From Comamonadaceae bacterium (GTDB taxonomy: Bacteria > Pseudomonadota > Gammaproteobacteria > Burkholderiales > Burkholderiaceae_C), in NCBI GenBank assembly GCA_015999985.1, contig JAECRA010000026.1, positions 1-55,519 of the forward strand: 55,519 bases of DNA. Reading direction: 5' to 3'. A program made the translations under genes and the position numbers. Position 1 is the stretch's first letter; each line of letters begins with the position of its first letter. The notes under the pieces are model-generated. The model did not search any database. It saw nothing but the letters and a program-made list of their open reading frames with translations, and was not told the DNA's origin. Below are positions 15,057 through 23,811 of this stretch, one piece after another.

Positions 15057-16034
15057 ATGACAAAGCGAACGACCATCAAGCGGCTGCTGAGCCGGAGCCT
15101 GTGTGTCCTGGCTGCCACCAGCATATCGAGCGCGTGGGCGCAGAATTTTCCCAGTAAGCCGATCACGGTGATCGTGCCTTACGCCACGGCCGGGGTGACT
15201 GACCTGTACGCGCGTGCCATTGGGCCCAAGCTTTCGGAAATCCTGGGACAGCCGGTGCTGGTGGACAACCGGGCGGGTGGCGGCACCATCATCGGCACTC
15301 AGATGGCGAGCCGTGCCGCTCCAGATGGTTACACACTGCTGCTGACCAGCTACGCATACACATCTAATCCCATATTGCGAAAAAGCATGCCCTACGAGGC
15401 TGCGTCGCTGGTGCCTCTGATGTTGCTGGGCTCCAGCAACAACGTACTGCTGATGAGTGCGAAAGCCAAGCCCGCCAACGTGCCTGAAGTGGTGGCGTAC
15501 GCCAAGTCCTCGCCTGGGCAGTTGAAGCTGGCATCTTCGGGCAATGCATCGAGCCCGCACATCGCGGCCGAACTGTTCGCCAAAGCAGTGGGTGCGCAGA
15601 TCACGCACCTGCCGTACAAGGGTACCGGTCCGGCCATGACAGACGTCATCGGCGGCCAGGTGGACGGCATTTTTGACGGCGTGTCGTCGATGCCACAGGT
15701 GAAGGCCGGACGCCTGCGCCCGATCGCCATCGCTTCGGAGGAACGCCACCCTATGGCGCCTGACATACCGACCTTCCGCGAACAGGGTGTCGATCTGGTG
15801 TTCGGCAGCTGGTTTGGCTTTTTCCTGCCGGCCAACGTTCCCGCTCCGGTGCAGGCGCGTCTGACTGAAGCACTGCTCAAGACGCTCCAAGACCCCACGG
15901 TGAAGGAGCAGATACTGAAAACCGGCGTGCGCCTGAACCCCGTTACGTCGCAACAGTTTTCTGACTTCCTGAAGACCGAATCGCGTCGTCTGCAAGGGCT
16001 GGTGGACGGGGGCGCCAAGATCGAAGTCGAGTGA
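15057..16034 (+). CDS. Bug-family periplasmic substrate-binding protein (TctC-like)
   Basis: 325 residues. The signal peptide (basic start, hydrophobic stretch to SSAWAQ, cleavage near residue 29) precedes the Bug signature FPSKPITVIVPYATAG with the G-TDLYAR turn, then VDNRAGGGTIIGTQMASRAAPDGYTL and SGNASSPHIAAELFAK. A good ribosome site (AGGAG) lies eight bases before the ATG. It is monocistronic, with convergent genes following and no TctAB membrane components nearby. The TetR-type palindrome in its promoter suggests inducible expression. The ligand cannot be predicted from sequence. It is related to but clearly distinct from the Bug protein at 1426-2412. Confidence 0.92.
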   Translation: MTKRTTIKRLLSRSLCVLAATSISSAWAQNFPSKPITVIVPYATAGVTDLYARAIGPKLSEILGQPVLVDNRAGGGTIIGTQMASRAAPDGYTLLLTSYAYTSNPILRKSMPYEAASLVPLMLLGSSNNVLLMSAKAKPANVPEVVAYAKSSPGQLKLASSGNASSPHIAAELFAKAVGAQITHLPYKGTGPAMTDVIGGQVDGIFDGVSSMPQVKAGRLRPIAIASEERHPMAPDIPTFREQGVDLVFGSWFGFFLPANVPAPVQARLTEALLKTLQDPTVKEQILKTGVRLNPVTSQQFSDFLKTESRRLQGLVDGGAKIEVE

Positions 16035-16076
16035 TGCTTCGCACCTGAATCCAATTGTCAACGCCCAACGTACTTT

Positions 16077-16095
16077 CAACATCGAAATGATGTTG
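16077..16095. terminator. Small hairpin between convergent genes
   Basis: CAACATC-GAAAT-GATGTTG forms a 7-base stem with a 5-base loop between the Bug gene and the convergent dehydrogenase gene. A second dyad, CAGCCG (16135-16140) with CGGCTG (16150-16155), lies further on. Neither has a T-run. Confidence 0.35.
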
Positions 16096-16163
16096 CGCGA
16101 GACAGATTGCGATACGGTGCTGGTCTGCATCGCCCAGCCGGCTGCTCACCGGCTGTGGTCGAA

Positions 16164-17111
16164 TCAATCGATGTGTAGTACGGCCTTGCCGGTATAGGCA
16201 CGAGCCATGAGTTGCTCGGCAATTGCCTGTCCCTCGCTCCAGCTGGCCTCAATTTCGATTTGCGGCGCAAGTTTGCCTTGTTCGATCAAGCGCACCAGCA
16301 AGCTCAAGCTCTCGGCGGCCGACTCGCCCCGGCGAATCTCGTCCCACATCATGACGCCGTGCAGGCTGGTGCCTGCGGCGCGGAAAAACTCGGCGCTGTT
16401 AAATGTACAACTCACGGATTCAGAAATACCGAATGTCACACAGGCGCCCGAATTGGTGAGCATCGATAACGCGGCACCGAGCGCGCTACCGCCAATCGAG
16501 TCCACGATCAGGTGGTACGGCCCAGACGCTTTTGCTCCTTCCAGCGTGGGCGCCACAATGACACCGCCGTTGCAGTAGGGCGCCAGAGCGGCTGACTGTT
16601 CGGGCTTGCGAACGTGCGCGTAGACGACGGCACCTGCCGCCGCTGCCATTTGTACTGCGTAGTGTCCGACGCCGCCGCTCGCGCCGTCGACCAGCACCTT
16701 GCGGCCTAGCAGCAGGCCGCCTTTGCGCAGCGCCATCAGTGCGGTGAGCCCGGCTACGGGTAGCGTGGCGGCCTGCGCGAACGAGACTGAATCAGGAAGC
16801 ACGGCCAGTTGTGACGTCGGCACACGAAGGGTCTCTGCCCAGGCGCCGATCGAGAGAGTACCCACGACTCTACTGCCGACCTCCGGGCCGCTGCCGTCCG
16901 TCGCCGAGGTCTCGACCACGCCAGAGAAATCCCAGCCGGGTCTAGCTCCGGCTTGGGACAGCGTCAGCGCGCGTTTGACTTCTCCGCGGTTGAGCGATAT
17001 GGCCTTCACCAGGATGGTGGCTTCGTTGGAAAGCGCGGTGGGTACGTCGACCGTCTGGAGGCCGATCTGGCCCTCGTTCAACACGACAAGTGCGCGAGTG
17101 GTCTGTGGCAT
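16164..17111 (-). CDS. Quinone-oxidoreductase-like medium-chain dehydrogenase/reductase
   Basis: About 315 residues from the ATG at 17111. The N-terminal GroES-like domain (SLNRGEVKRAL, then GARPGWDFSGVVE) is followed by a Rossmann fold with VLVDGASGGVGHYAVQMA, the NADP-binding AxxGxVG-type loop of zinc-independent quinone oxidoreductases. The usual zinc-ligand cysteines are absent. Likely reduces quinones, enones or similar electrophiles with NADPH. The frame stays open to 17330, but that extension is Arg-rich, lacks family similarity and overlaps the upstream mltB-like gene, so I use 17111 (17171 is an alternative). Convergent with the Bug gene. Confidence 0.88.
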   Translation of the reverse strand: MPQTTRALVVLNEGQIGLQTVDVPTALSNEATILVKAISLNRGEVKRALTLSQAGARPGWDFSGVVETSATDGSGPEVGSRVVGTLSIGAWAETLRVPTSQLAVLPDSVSFAQAATLPVAGLTALMALRKGGLLLGRKVLVDGASGGVGHYAVQMAAAAGAVVYAHVRKPEQSAALAPYCNGGVIVAPTLEGAKASGPYHLIVDSIGGSALGAALSMLTNSGACVTFGISESVSCTFNSAEFFRAAGTSLHGVMMWDEIRRGESAAESLSLLVRLIEQGKLAPQIEIEASWSEGQAIAEQLMARAYTGKAVLHID

Positions 17112-17292
17112 GAGGTGAGCTTTTTTTGGAGCCGCGCGCTTCACGCGGCGACGTTGGACTGGAGGTGCCATTGTGGGTTCAGTGATGCGAAAAGCATGAC
17201 CGATGCGCGACACAACGCTACGTCTGAAGCGCTCCTCAATTGACCGACGTCGTTCGTTTGCCGGGACTACCTTGCTGCGGCTGGGCTGGTTT

Positions 17293-18381
17293 TCAACGAA
17301 GAGCCGTACTACGAGCCGCCATGACCTCACGTCCCAGCTCGATCACCGCCATGGCGTAGTAGCTGCTCCAGTTGTAGCGTGTGATGGCGTAGAAATTGTC
17401 GGTACCGGCTACGTACGTGGGTTCTGAACTGCCGTTTTGAAGTTCAATCAACGCGAGTGGGCCCACATGCTCCAAAGCGGCGCCGGTCAGTATGGCGCCC
17501 TTGGCGGCAAAGCTGGCTTGGCCGAACGAGGGGAGAATATCTGGTGCCAGCAAGGCGTCCATATCGGCCTCTGGCGCCAACTGCACCGGGTAGTGAGTCG
17601 GCATACCTGGGCGCCAGCCGTAACCCTGGAAATAGCTTGCGACTGAGCCTATGGCGTCTGTCGGGCTGTTCCATAGGTCTATGCGGCCATCGCCGTCAAA
17701 ATCAATGGCGTACTTGACCCAGCTGGAGGGCATGAACTGCGGCATGCCCATGGCGCCTGCATAGCTGCCCAGTGGGGTCATCGGGTCCATGCCAGTACGG
17801 TGGCAAAGGCTCAGGAATTGCTCCAGTTCGTCCTGGAAGTACGCCTGCCGGGCCTGGGCACGTGGGTGTTGGGGCGGAAAATCGAAGGTCAGTGTGGCGA
17901 GTGCGTCTATGACGCGGAAGCTGCCCATGTTTTGACCATAGATGGTCTCCACGCCAATGATGCCGACGATGATCTCTTCAGGCACACCAAACTGCTCGTT
18001 TGCACGAGCCAACGCTGAGTCATTGGCCGCCCAGAAACGAACACCGGCACGAATGCGGACCGGGTCGATAAAGCGACTTCGGTAGACACGCCAGTTCTTG
18101 GCGGTACCGCGCGGAGGCGGTAGCATCAGGCGTGGAATGGACCGAATAAACAGCGCTTGACCAATGGAGCTGCGCACCCACTGCCGGTCCAGACCGCGGC
18201 GCTCTGCCAGGTCGTCTGCAAAACGCATGGCGTCTTCGCGCAGGAGATAAGGGCGTGCGGGCTCTTCGCTGGTTTCGCTGCGTCTGCCTTTTTGCTGGCG
18301 CGGATTGGCCGAAGATAGGACTGGGGTGCCGGCTGCGAGCAGCGTGGCAACTGAAGACAATATGAACGGACGTCGGTGCAT
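17293..18381 (-). CDS. Lytic murein transglycosylase B (MltB family)
   Basis: 362 residues. The N-terminal signal peptide (cleavage near VLSSAN) has no lipobox, so the enzyme is predicted to be soluble in the periplasm, unlike E. coli MltB. The catalytic Glu is in IIGVETIYGQ (about Glu145). The other family landmarks are present: FDFPPQHPRA, MGMPQFMPSSWVKYAIDFDG and the DIGSVASYF-type motif (here AIGSVASYFQGYGW). It cleaves peptidoglycan with formation of anhydromuramic acid. It follows the TgpA-type gene on the same strand after a 225-base gap, so it may have its own promoter. Confidence 0.92.
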   Translation of the reverse strand: MHRRPFILSSVATLLAAGTPVLSSANPRQQKGRRSETSEEPARPYLLREDAMRFADDLAERRGLDRQWVRSSIGQALFIRSIPRLMLPPPRGTAKNWRVYRSRFIDPVRIRAGVRFWAANDSALARANEQFGVPEEIIVGIIGVETIYGQNMGSFRVIDALATLTFDFPPQHPRAQARQAYFQDELEQFLSLCHRTGMDPMTPLGSYAGAMGMPQFMPSSWVKYAIDFDGDGRIDLWNSPTDAIGSVASYFQGYGWRPGMPTHYPVQLAPEADMDALLAPDILPSFGQASFAAKGAILTGAALEHVGPLALIELQNGSSEPTYVAGTDNFYAITRYNWSSYYAMAVIELGREVMAARSTALR

Positions 18382-18606
18382 GTGCTTGCGCTGAGGAGCT
18401 CAGGAAATATGAATGAATCCGTAATGCTGGATTCGCTCACCTTATCTTAGATCGTAAGCACGTTCCTAGCTTCTTACATATAGATATTGCCGCTGATTTT
18501 CCCCGGGTGATGGCTCGACTACAGGCTTTGCCAAGCAACGGAGGACGAGGCCGGTGGGGTGATACCAGGCAGAGCAGGGCGCGCAGACTGGGGCGCGCAC
18601 ACCGCA

Positions 18607-20634
18607 TCACGCCGACCGCGGCCAGATGAGTCGCCTGAACTGGCTTTGCAAACGGGCAATCTGAGACGACGAGTTGTCTGATTCAGGTGCATACCTGGCG
18701 CGTTCCAAGGCCAGGAGCCATTCCTGGAGGGCATCTTTCGAAGACGCTGGAAGGCGTTCAGTGGACTGCGCAATGCGCGCCAACTCCCGCGGTGGCGCAT
18801 TGGGCGGAATCTGCACGCCAGCGCTTTGGAGTCGTTTGCGCGCCCGACCCAGCAGCCGTTGCCATGGGTCGTGTTGGCCACGTTCCCACATGGCCCAGGC
18901 AGAGCCAATCAACGCGGCGAGTGTCACCAGACCGGCAAGCACCTTGCCCAGGTCCTCCCAACTGGGTTCTTCAAACCCTAGATTCTTGAGGAAATCCAGC
19001 TGGCGGCTTTGCGTGTAGTTGAGCACCCACTGATTCCAGCCGTTGTTGATGGCTTCCCAGGTGGCACGCAGTTGCACCAGCAGCGTGGGGCTGAAGGCGC
19101 CAATGGCGCCTGCCATGACGCCGTCTGGTGCGCGCAAACGCTGGAATTGCCCGACTCTGCCTGGAGCGACGGCGGCAGTTGGGTCTACACGCACCCATCC
19201 TCTGTCCGTGGTCCACACTTCGGCCCAGGCGTGGGCATCCGCATTGCGCACAGTCCAGTAGCCGTCGACGCTGTTGATTTCTCCTCCTTGAAACCCGGTC
19301 ACGATGCGGGATGGAACACCCGCGGCACGCATCAGGATGACGAAGGCGGATGCAATGTGCTCACAAAAGCCTGCTTTGGTGTCAAACCAGAATTCGTCCG
19401 CGCTGTGCCGGCCAGCCACACCCGGCTCCAGCGTGTAAACGTAGCCCCCGGTGCGCAGCCGCCCGAGGGCAGCCTGAACGAGAGCTTGGGTGTCCCCTTC
19501 TGCCACTCGGTTTCTCAGTTCCTGGGCCAATGCCAAGGTGCGAGGGTTGAAGTCGGGCGGAAGGCGCAGGAACTCGGCGAAATCGCGTCTTGGGCGGCCA
19601 TTGGCGGTGGTCAATCCGTATTGGAACTGGGTATAGCTTTCGGAGCGGTACCTCAGTAGATCGGTCACGGGTCTGGAGGCCAGCCATTGCAGATCTGAAG
19701 TCAATCGCGCGTTCACTGACCGGGGCAGTTGCGGCGCGTTGGGAGCGACATCCAGCGTGAGCAGCCACGGCCGGTTGTTGGGCTCCAGCGTGGTCTCATA
19801 GCGCACAGGTTCGCCGCTTACCCGCAGATCTCCTACTGGCAGGGGAGGCGCAAAGGAGCTGTCCGCCATGGTCCATTCGGCACCATCAAAGCGGCTCAGA
19901 ACCGGGCCGCGGAAGTACAACTCACTCTGCCGCGGGCGACTGCTTTCAAATCGCACTCGCAGTGCTACGCGGTCATCCAGAACCAGTTCCGCGATGGAGC
20001 CTACTTTCATGGAACCAGACAGTCCGCTGCGTCCGGTCGCGGCGTCGCTGGGCAATCCCCAAAGCGGCGCGAAACGCGGAAACAGCATAAAAAGCACCAC
20101 CATGATGGGGGCGCCCAGCAGTGCCATTTTGCAAGCAAGCCCAGCAGATTCCCGTAGGCTGGGGTGGCCGACTGGACGGTGCGCATTGATCAAAGCCGTC
20201 AAGAGCCCCACCAATGCAACCAGCATGACGAAAGCTGTGGTCAGTGATTGCGACTGAAAGAACCCCGTCAACAAGGTGAAGAAGCCCAGAAAGAAGATCA
20301 CCAAGGCGTCGCGTCTGGCACGCAGCTCCAGTGTCTTGAGAGCCAGCAGAATGACAATCAATGTGACCCCGGCCTCGCGTCCGAGGAGGCTCCGGTGGCT
20401 CATGAAGGTGGCGGCCATCGTAATTAGCAGCAACGCCAGCAACCACCACCGGCTGGGCAGGGGGCGGCCTTTGATCGCAATCAGTGCTCGCCAGATCAGC
20501 ACGCCGGCTGTGAAAACGGTGCACCAGATGGGCAGGTAGGCTACCTGCGGCATGATGACCCACCCGATCACCGCCAGGAGAAACAGCGTGTCTCGCGCTT
20601 CTCTTGGGAGGTGCTTGAAATCGACGAGGGTCAT
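18607..20634 (-). CDS. TgpA-type membrane transglutaminase (DUF3488 + transglutaminase core)
   Basis: 675 residues. Five or six N-terminal membrane helices (about 15-190) lead into a periplasmic transglutaminase-like domain with an intact triad: Cys424 in TKAGFCEHIASAF, His468 in NADAHAWAEVW and Asp484 in WVRVDPTAAV. One more membrane helix and a cytoplasmic C-terminal domain follow (about 575-675). This matches TgpA of Pseudomonas aeruginosa, an essential periplasmic transglutaminase of unknown substrate. The start overlaps the stop of the DUF58 gene (ATGA). Together with MoxR and DUF58 it forms the standard three-gene cluster. Confidence 0.93.
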   Translation of the reverse strand: MTLVDFKHLPREARDTLFLLAVIGWVIMPQVAYLPIWCTVFTAGVLIWRALIAIKGRPLPSRWWLLALLLITMAATFMSHRSLLGREAGVTLIVILLALKTLELRARRDALVIFFLGFFTLLTGFFQSQSLTTAFVMLVALVGLLTALINAHRPVGHPSLRESAGLACKMALLGAPIMVVLFMLFPRFAPLWGLPSDAATGRSGLSGSMKVGSIAELVLDDRVALRVRFESSRPRQSELYFRGPVLSRFDGAEWTMADSSFAPPLPVGDLRVSGEPVRYETTLEPNNRPWLLTLDVAPNAPQLPRSVNARLTSDLQWLASRPVTDLLRYRSESYTQFQYGLTTANGRPRRDFAEFLRLPPDFNPRTLALAQELRNRVAEGDTQALVQAALGRLRTGGYVYTLEPGVAGRHSADEFWFDTKAGFCEHIASAFVILMRAAGVPSRIVTGFQGGEINSVDGYWTVRNADAHAWAEVWTTDRGWVRVDPTAAVAPGRVGQFQRLRAPDGVMAGAIGAFSPTLLVQLRATWEAINNGWNQWVLNYTQSRQLDFLKNLGFEEPSWEDLGKVLAGLVTLAALIGSAWAMWERGQHDPWQRLLGRARKRLQSAGVQIPPNAPPRELARIAQSTERLPASSKDALQEWLLALERARYAPESDNSSSQIARLQSQFRRLIWPRSA

Positions 20635-21635
20635 ACTAGCGCCAATGTCCGAAGGCAGCGGAGGCGGTGCGCCACACCGCCGTCGGGTTTGATCTCTGAG
20701 CCGGGCACGCGCAGACCATATTGAAGCCCCTGTGCATCTGCCGCCATCACCCAGGCCGCCAGCCGAGACAGGCGCCCCTCGAGGTCGAGTGAACCCGCGC
20801 GAGCGAAGTCCAGCCAGAGCTCATAGCGTTGGGTCTGGCTGGAATCTCGGCTGACCAACTCGCCCGACTTTGCAAATTTCTTCCAGACGACCAGTTTCAT
20901 GGGATCGCCGCGCTGGTAGGAGCGAACGCCATCGAATTCGCCGACGGACCGCGCGCTGGCCAAAGCGCCAGCGCCCGATAGGGGGTCTCCTTGCGGCAGT
21001 GGGGGGGGCGCGGCTTCTGGGGCTGGATACACGAGTACTTGAGAGGCAGGGCGCCAGATGGTCCACACACGGAACGTGCCTAATGGAAAGCGTGTCTCTG
21101 AAGTCAGGACGGGTACGCGATGCAAGCCGCGCTGTGCGGGTTTGAAACTGATCTGAACCGCCGCTTCGCCCTGGGCAGGCACATCTGCCCATGTCCAGTG
21201 GTCTGAGCCTTGCACGGCCATGCCTATGGCGTAGCGCGGTGTTTTGCGTTCGTTGACAAGCCGGATGTCAAACAGGGCGAGGCCACCGGCAAAAATGGAT
21301 TGCGGTGGTAGCAGGTGAAGCGTCAGCCCGCGCAGCGTGTTGTGGCAAACGACCATGCTCACCGCCGCGCAGCCCATCAGAAGAAACGTGAGCAAGTAAC
21401 CGAGGTTGAGCTGATAGTTGATGGAGGCGACCAACAGCACCATCAGAGTCACCGCCAACATCAACCCGGCCCGCGTGGGCAGAATGTACACATTGCGTTG
21501 AGTGAGCGTAAAAGTGTCAGTCAGCCTCAGGCGAGAAAGCCACCACTGCCGCATCCGTGGACGAACATGCCACCAGCGCAGGTTTGCACTTTCACTTGCC
21601 CTTGTGTTCGCTCGCGACTGCGGGGAAGGTTTCAT
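20631..21635 (-). CDS. DUF58 domain protein
   Basis: 334 residues. Two membrane helices near 53-90 (LMLAVTLMVLLVASINYQL, then LLTFLLMGCAAVSMVVC) are followed by the DUF58 region with its signature FDGVRSYQRGDPMKLVVWK. This is the R-x-Y-x-x-GD motif that usually continues R-x-I-x-W; here Lys replaces the Arg. DUF58 proteins resemble von Willebrand A folds and are clients or partners of MoxR ATPases. It overlaps its neighbours by 4 bases on both sides, so the three genes are translationally coupled. Confidence 0.9.
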   Translation of the reverse strand: MKPSPQSRANTRASESANLRWWHVRPRMRQWWLSRLRLTDTFTLTQRNVYILPTRAGLMLAVTLMVLLVASINYQLNLGYLLTFLLMGCAAVSMVVCHNTLRGLTLHLLPPQSIFAGGLALFDIRLVNERKTPRYAIGMAVQGSDHWTWADVPAQGEAAVQISFKPAQRGLHRVPVLTSETRFPLGTFRVWTIWRPASQVLVYPAPEAAPPPLPQGDPLSGAGALASARSVGEFDGVRSYQRGDPMKLVVWKKFAKSGELVSRDSSQTQRYELWLDFARAGSLDLEGRLSRLAAWVMAADAQGLQYGLRVPGSEIKPDGGVAHRLRCLRTLALV

Positions 21636-22552
21636 GGCAGGGGTACAGCGTCGATCATGGCGCGCACCTGCTCGATAGCGCCGCGCCCGGCGTCTCCGAC
21701 GGGCACCAATCTATGGGCTATGCACTGGGGCAAGATGGCTTGCACGTCATCTGGAGCCACATAATTGCGGCCAGAGATCAAAGCTTGCGCGCGTGCAGCC
21801 CGCATCAGTGCAATGCCGGCGCGTGGAGAAAGCCCCTGCATGAACCAATGCCCGGACCGAGTGGCGGCGATCAGGTCTTGCACGTAATCAAGAAGCGGGT
21901 CCGCCGCATGCACTTCGCCCACGGCCTTTTGCAAAACTGTCAGTTCGGCTTCGTTCAAGACGGCTGGCAGCGTGGCAAGTACGTCTCGCCGATCGTTGCC
22001 CGTCAGAAGCTGCCGCTCGGCCTGCCGTTCCGGGTAACCCAGTGAGATGCGCATCAAGAACCGATCCAACTGGGATTCAGGCAGGGCGTAGGTACCCAGT
22101 TGGTCAAAGGGGTTCTGCGTGGCAATTACAAAAAAAGGCGAGGGCAGGGGGCGCGTCTGGCCTTCCACGGACACCTGTTTTTCTTCCATGGCTTCGAGCA
22201 GAGCGCTTTGCGTCTTGGGGCTGGCGCGGTTGATCTCATCAGCCAACAGCACCTGGGAGAAAACTGGCCCAGGATGAAAAACGAAAGCTTCCTTCTGGCG
22301 TTCATACACGGCGACACCGGATAGGTCACCCGGCATCAGGTCAGCGGTAAATTGCACCCGTGAGAACTGCAGACCGAAGGTGCGGGCCAGCGCATGGGCG
22401 AGGGTGGTCTTGCCCACCCCTGGCACATCCTCAATCAGCAGATGTCCGCCCGCCAAAAGGCACGCTACGCTGTCTTGAACCTGACTGCTTTTGCCTATCA
22501 GCACCGTGTTAAGCTGATCGAGAACCGATTTGATTTTTGTCGCAATGTCCAT
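21632..22552 (-). CDS. MoxR-family AAA+ ATPase
   Basis: 306 residues. Walker A is PGVGKTT (44-50), Walker B is VLLADEIN (Asp105, Glu106), and sensor region FVIATQNPFDQLGTYALPE contains the MoxR-typical ATQNP motif. MoxR ATPases act as chaperones that mature or assemble other complexes, often together with DUF58/VWA proteins. First gene of the MoxR-DUF58-TgpA operon. It is divergent from the deacetylase-fold gene, whose start is 75 bases away, so both promoters must lie in that gap. Confidence 0.94.
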   Translation of the reverse strand: MDIATKIKSVLDQLNTVLIGKSSQVQDSVACLLAGGHLLIEDVPGVGKTTLAHALARTFGLQFSRVQFTADLMPGDLSGVAVYERQKEAFVFHPGPVFSQVLLADEINRASPKTQSALLEAMEEKQVSVEGQTRPLPSPFFVIATQNPFDQLGTYALPESQLDRFLMRISLGYPERQAERQLLTGNDRRDVLATLPAVLNEAELTVLQKAVGEVHAADPLLDYVQDLIAATRSGHWFMQGLSPRAGIALMRAARAQALISGRNYVAPDDVQAILPQCIAHRLVPVGDAGRGAIEQVRAMIDAVPLP

Positions 22553-22627
22553 GGGTTGACGTTACATGAAAAATTGAACCTGCTTAAGGCACAGCGTCAG
22601 AAATCGGTGCAAGCGGAGTAGAAAAAA

Positions 22628-23581
22628 ATGGGGCAGACAGGTTTTTTCAGACACGATGATTGTCGCAAGCATGATATGGGCGCGGGCCATCCAGAATGCC
22701 CGCAGCGGCTGGATGCCATAGAAGACCGTCTCCTGGTGACTGGCGTTGGGGATGCGCTTGACCGGCGAGAAGCAAATCCCGCAGGCATGAGCGAACTTCT
22801 GCTGGCCCATGGCCGACGCCATGTGGCGGCCTTGCGCGGTCTGAATGACATCCTGGTTGAGGAGATGGCCGCCGGCGGTCCGGACCACTATTCACTGGAC
22901 ACTGACACAGTCATGAACCGCCATACCTACCGCGCAGCTCTGCTGTCAGCGGGGGCGGCCATTGATGCGGTCAACGCGGTGGTCAGTGGTGAGCTAGAAA
23001 ACGCCTTTTGCTGCACCAGGCCGCCCGGTCACCATGCCACGCGTAACCAGGCCATGGGGTTCTGCTTTTTCAGCAATGTGGCGGTGGCAGCCAAATATGC
23101 ATGTGAAAGGCTGGGACTTCAACGCGTGGCCATTGTCGATTTCGACGTGCACCATGGCAACGGCACGGAAGATATCGTGGCGGGAGATGACCGCATACTC
23201 ATGGTGAGCTTCTTCCAGCATCCTTTCTATCCTGAAGGTGGCTCCATAAAGACCGATGCCAATCTGGTCAATTGCCCCGTAGCGGCCTATACCCGAGGCA
23301 TGGATATCCGGGAATTGGTTGAGATCATGTGGATCCCCCGTCTGGAAGCGCACAAGCCAGAGCTGATACTCATCAGCGCCGGGTTCGATGCGCATCGCGA
23401 CGATGACATGGGACAGTTGGGCCTGGTTGACCAGGACTACGCCTGGATCACCCAGCGCATCAAGGATGTCGCTGATCGCTACGCAGGTGGCCGAATTGTC
23501 AGTTGCCTGGAGGGTGGGTACAACCTGGGGGCACTGGCGCGCAGTGTCGAGGCGCATATTCGGGTTCTAGCAGGTCTGTGA
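22628..23581 (+). CDS. Histone-deacetylase-fold amidohydrolase (class II type)
   Basis: 317 residues. The deacetylase motifs are complete: RPPGHHA with the paired catalytic His135 and His136, VDFDVHHGNGT with zinc ligands Asp173 and His175, AGFDAH with the third ligand Asp254, and LEGGYN with the transition-state Tyr298. Bacterial members remove acetyl groups from polyamines, small amines or proteins, and the substrate cannot be read from sequence. A ribosome site (GGAG) lies about ten bases before the ATG. It appears monocistronic, with 230 bases before the next gene. Confidence 0.92.
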   Translation: MGQTGFFRHDDCRKHDMGAGHPECPQRLDAIEDRLLVTGVGDALDRREANPAGMSELLLAHGRRHVAALRGLNDILVEEMAAGGPDHYSLDTDTVMNRHTYRAALLSAGAAIDAVNAVVSGELENAFCCTRPPGHHATRNQAMGFCFFSNVAVAAKYACERLGLQRVAIVDFDVHHGNGTEDIVAGDDRILMVSFFQHPFYPEGGSIKTDANLVNCPVAAYTRGMDIRELVEIMWIPRLEAHKPELILISAGFDAHRDDDMGQLGLVDQDYAWITQRIKDVADRYAGGRIVSCLEGGYNLGALARSVEAHIRVLAGL

Positions 23582-23752
23582 CTGTTGAAACAGCGACTCT
23601 CATCGAGGGTCAATTTGGCGTCCTCTTGAGTAGACTGTTTCGCAGGCCTGCAAATAGTTGAAACCTGGACATGGCGTTGACCCAGACTACGCTGGGCTCC
23701 CTCGACGTCTGATGGGCGCCCTCCTTAGCGCCGCCTTCTCCTGATCTTTGGT

Positions 23753-23780
23753 GTGAATATGCTCCGCAGGAGCACTTCAC
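23753..23780 (+). promoter_or_regulatory. Leader hairpin upstream of the crotonase-family gene
   Basis: GTGAA-TAT-GCTCC-GCA-GGAGC-AC-TTCAC forms two stacked 5-base stems ending 31 bases before the ATG. It may be the upstream terminator region or a leader structure. It lacks a T-run. Confidence 0.35.
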
Positions 23781-23811
23781 GCTATGCTTTGGTCTGCACT
23801 TTCATGAAACC

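Noticed and set aside
14952..16130. 392-codon minus-strand frame opposite the second Bug gene
   Set aside because: The plus-strand gene has a signal peptide, ribosome site and Bug motifs; the antisense frame has none.
17112..17330. N-terminal extension of the quinone-oxidoreductase-like protein by up to 73 residues
   Set aside because: The extension is Arg-rich, unlike the family, and would overlap the upstream transglycosylase gene.
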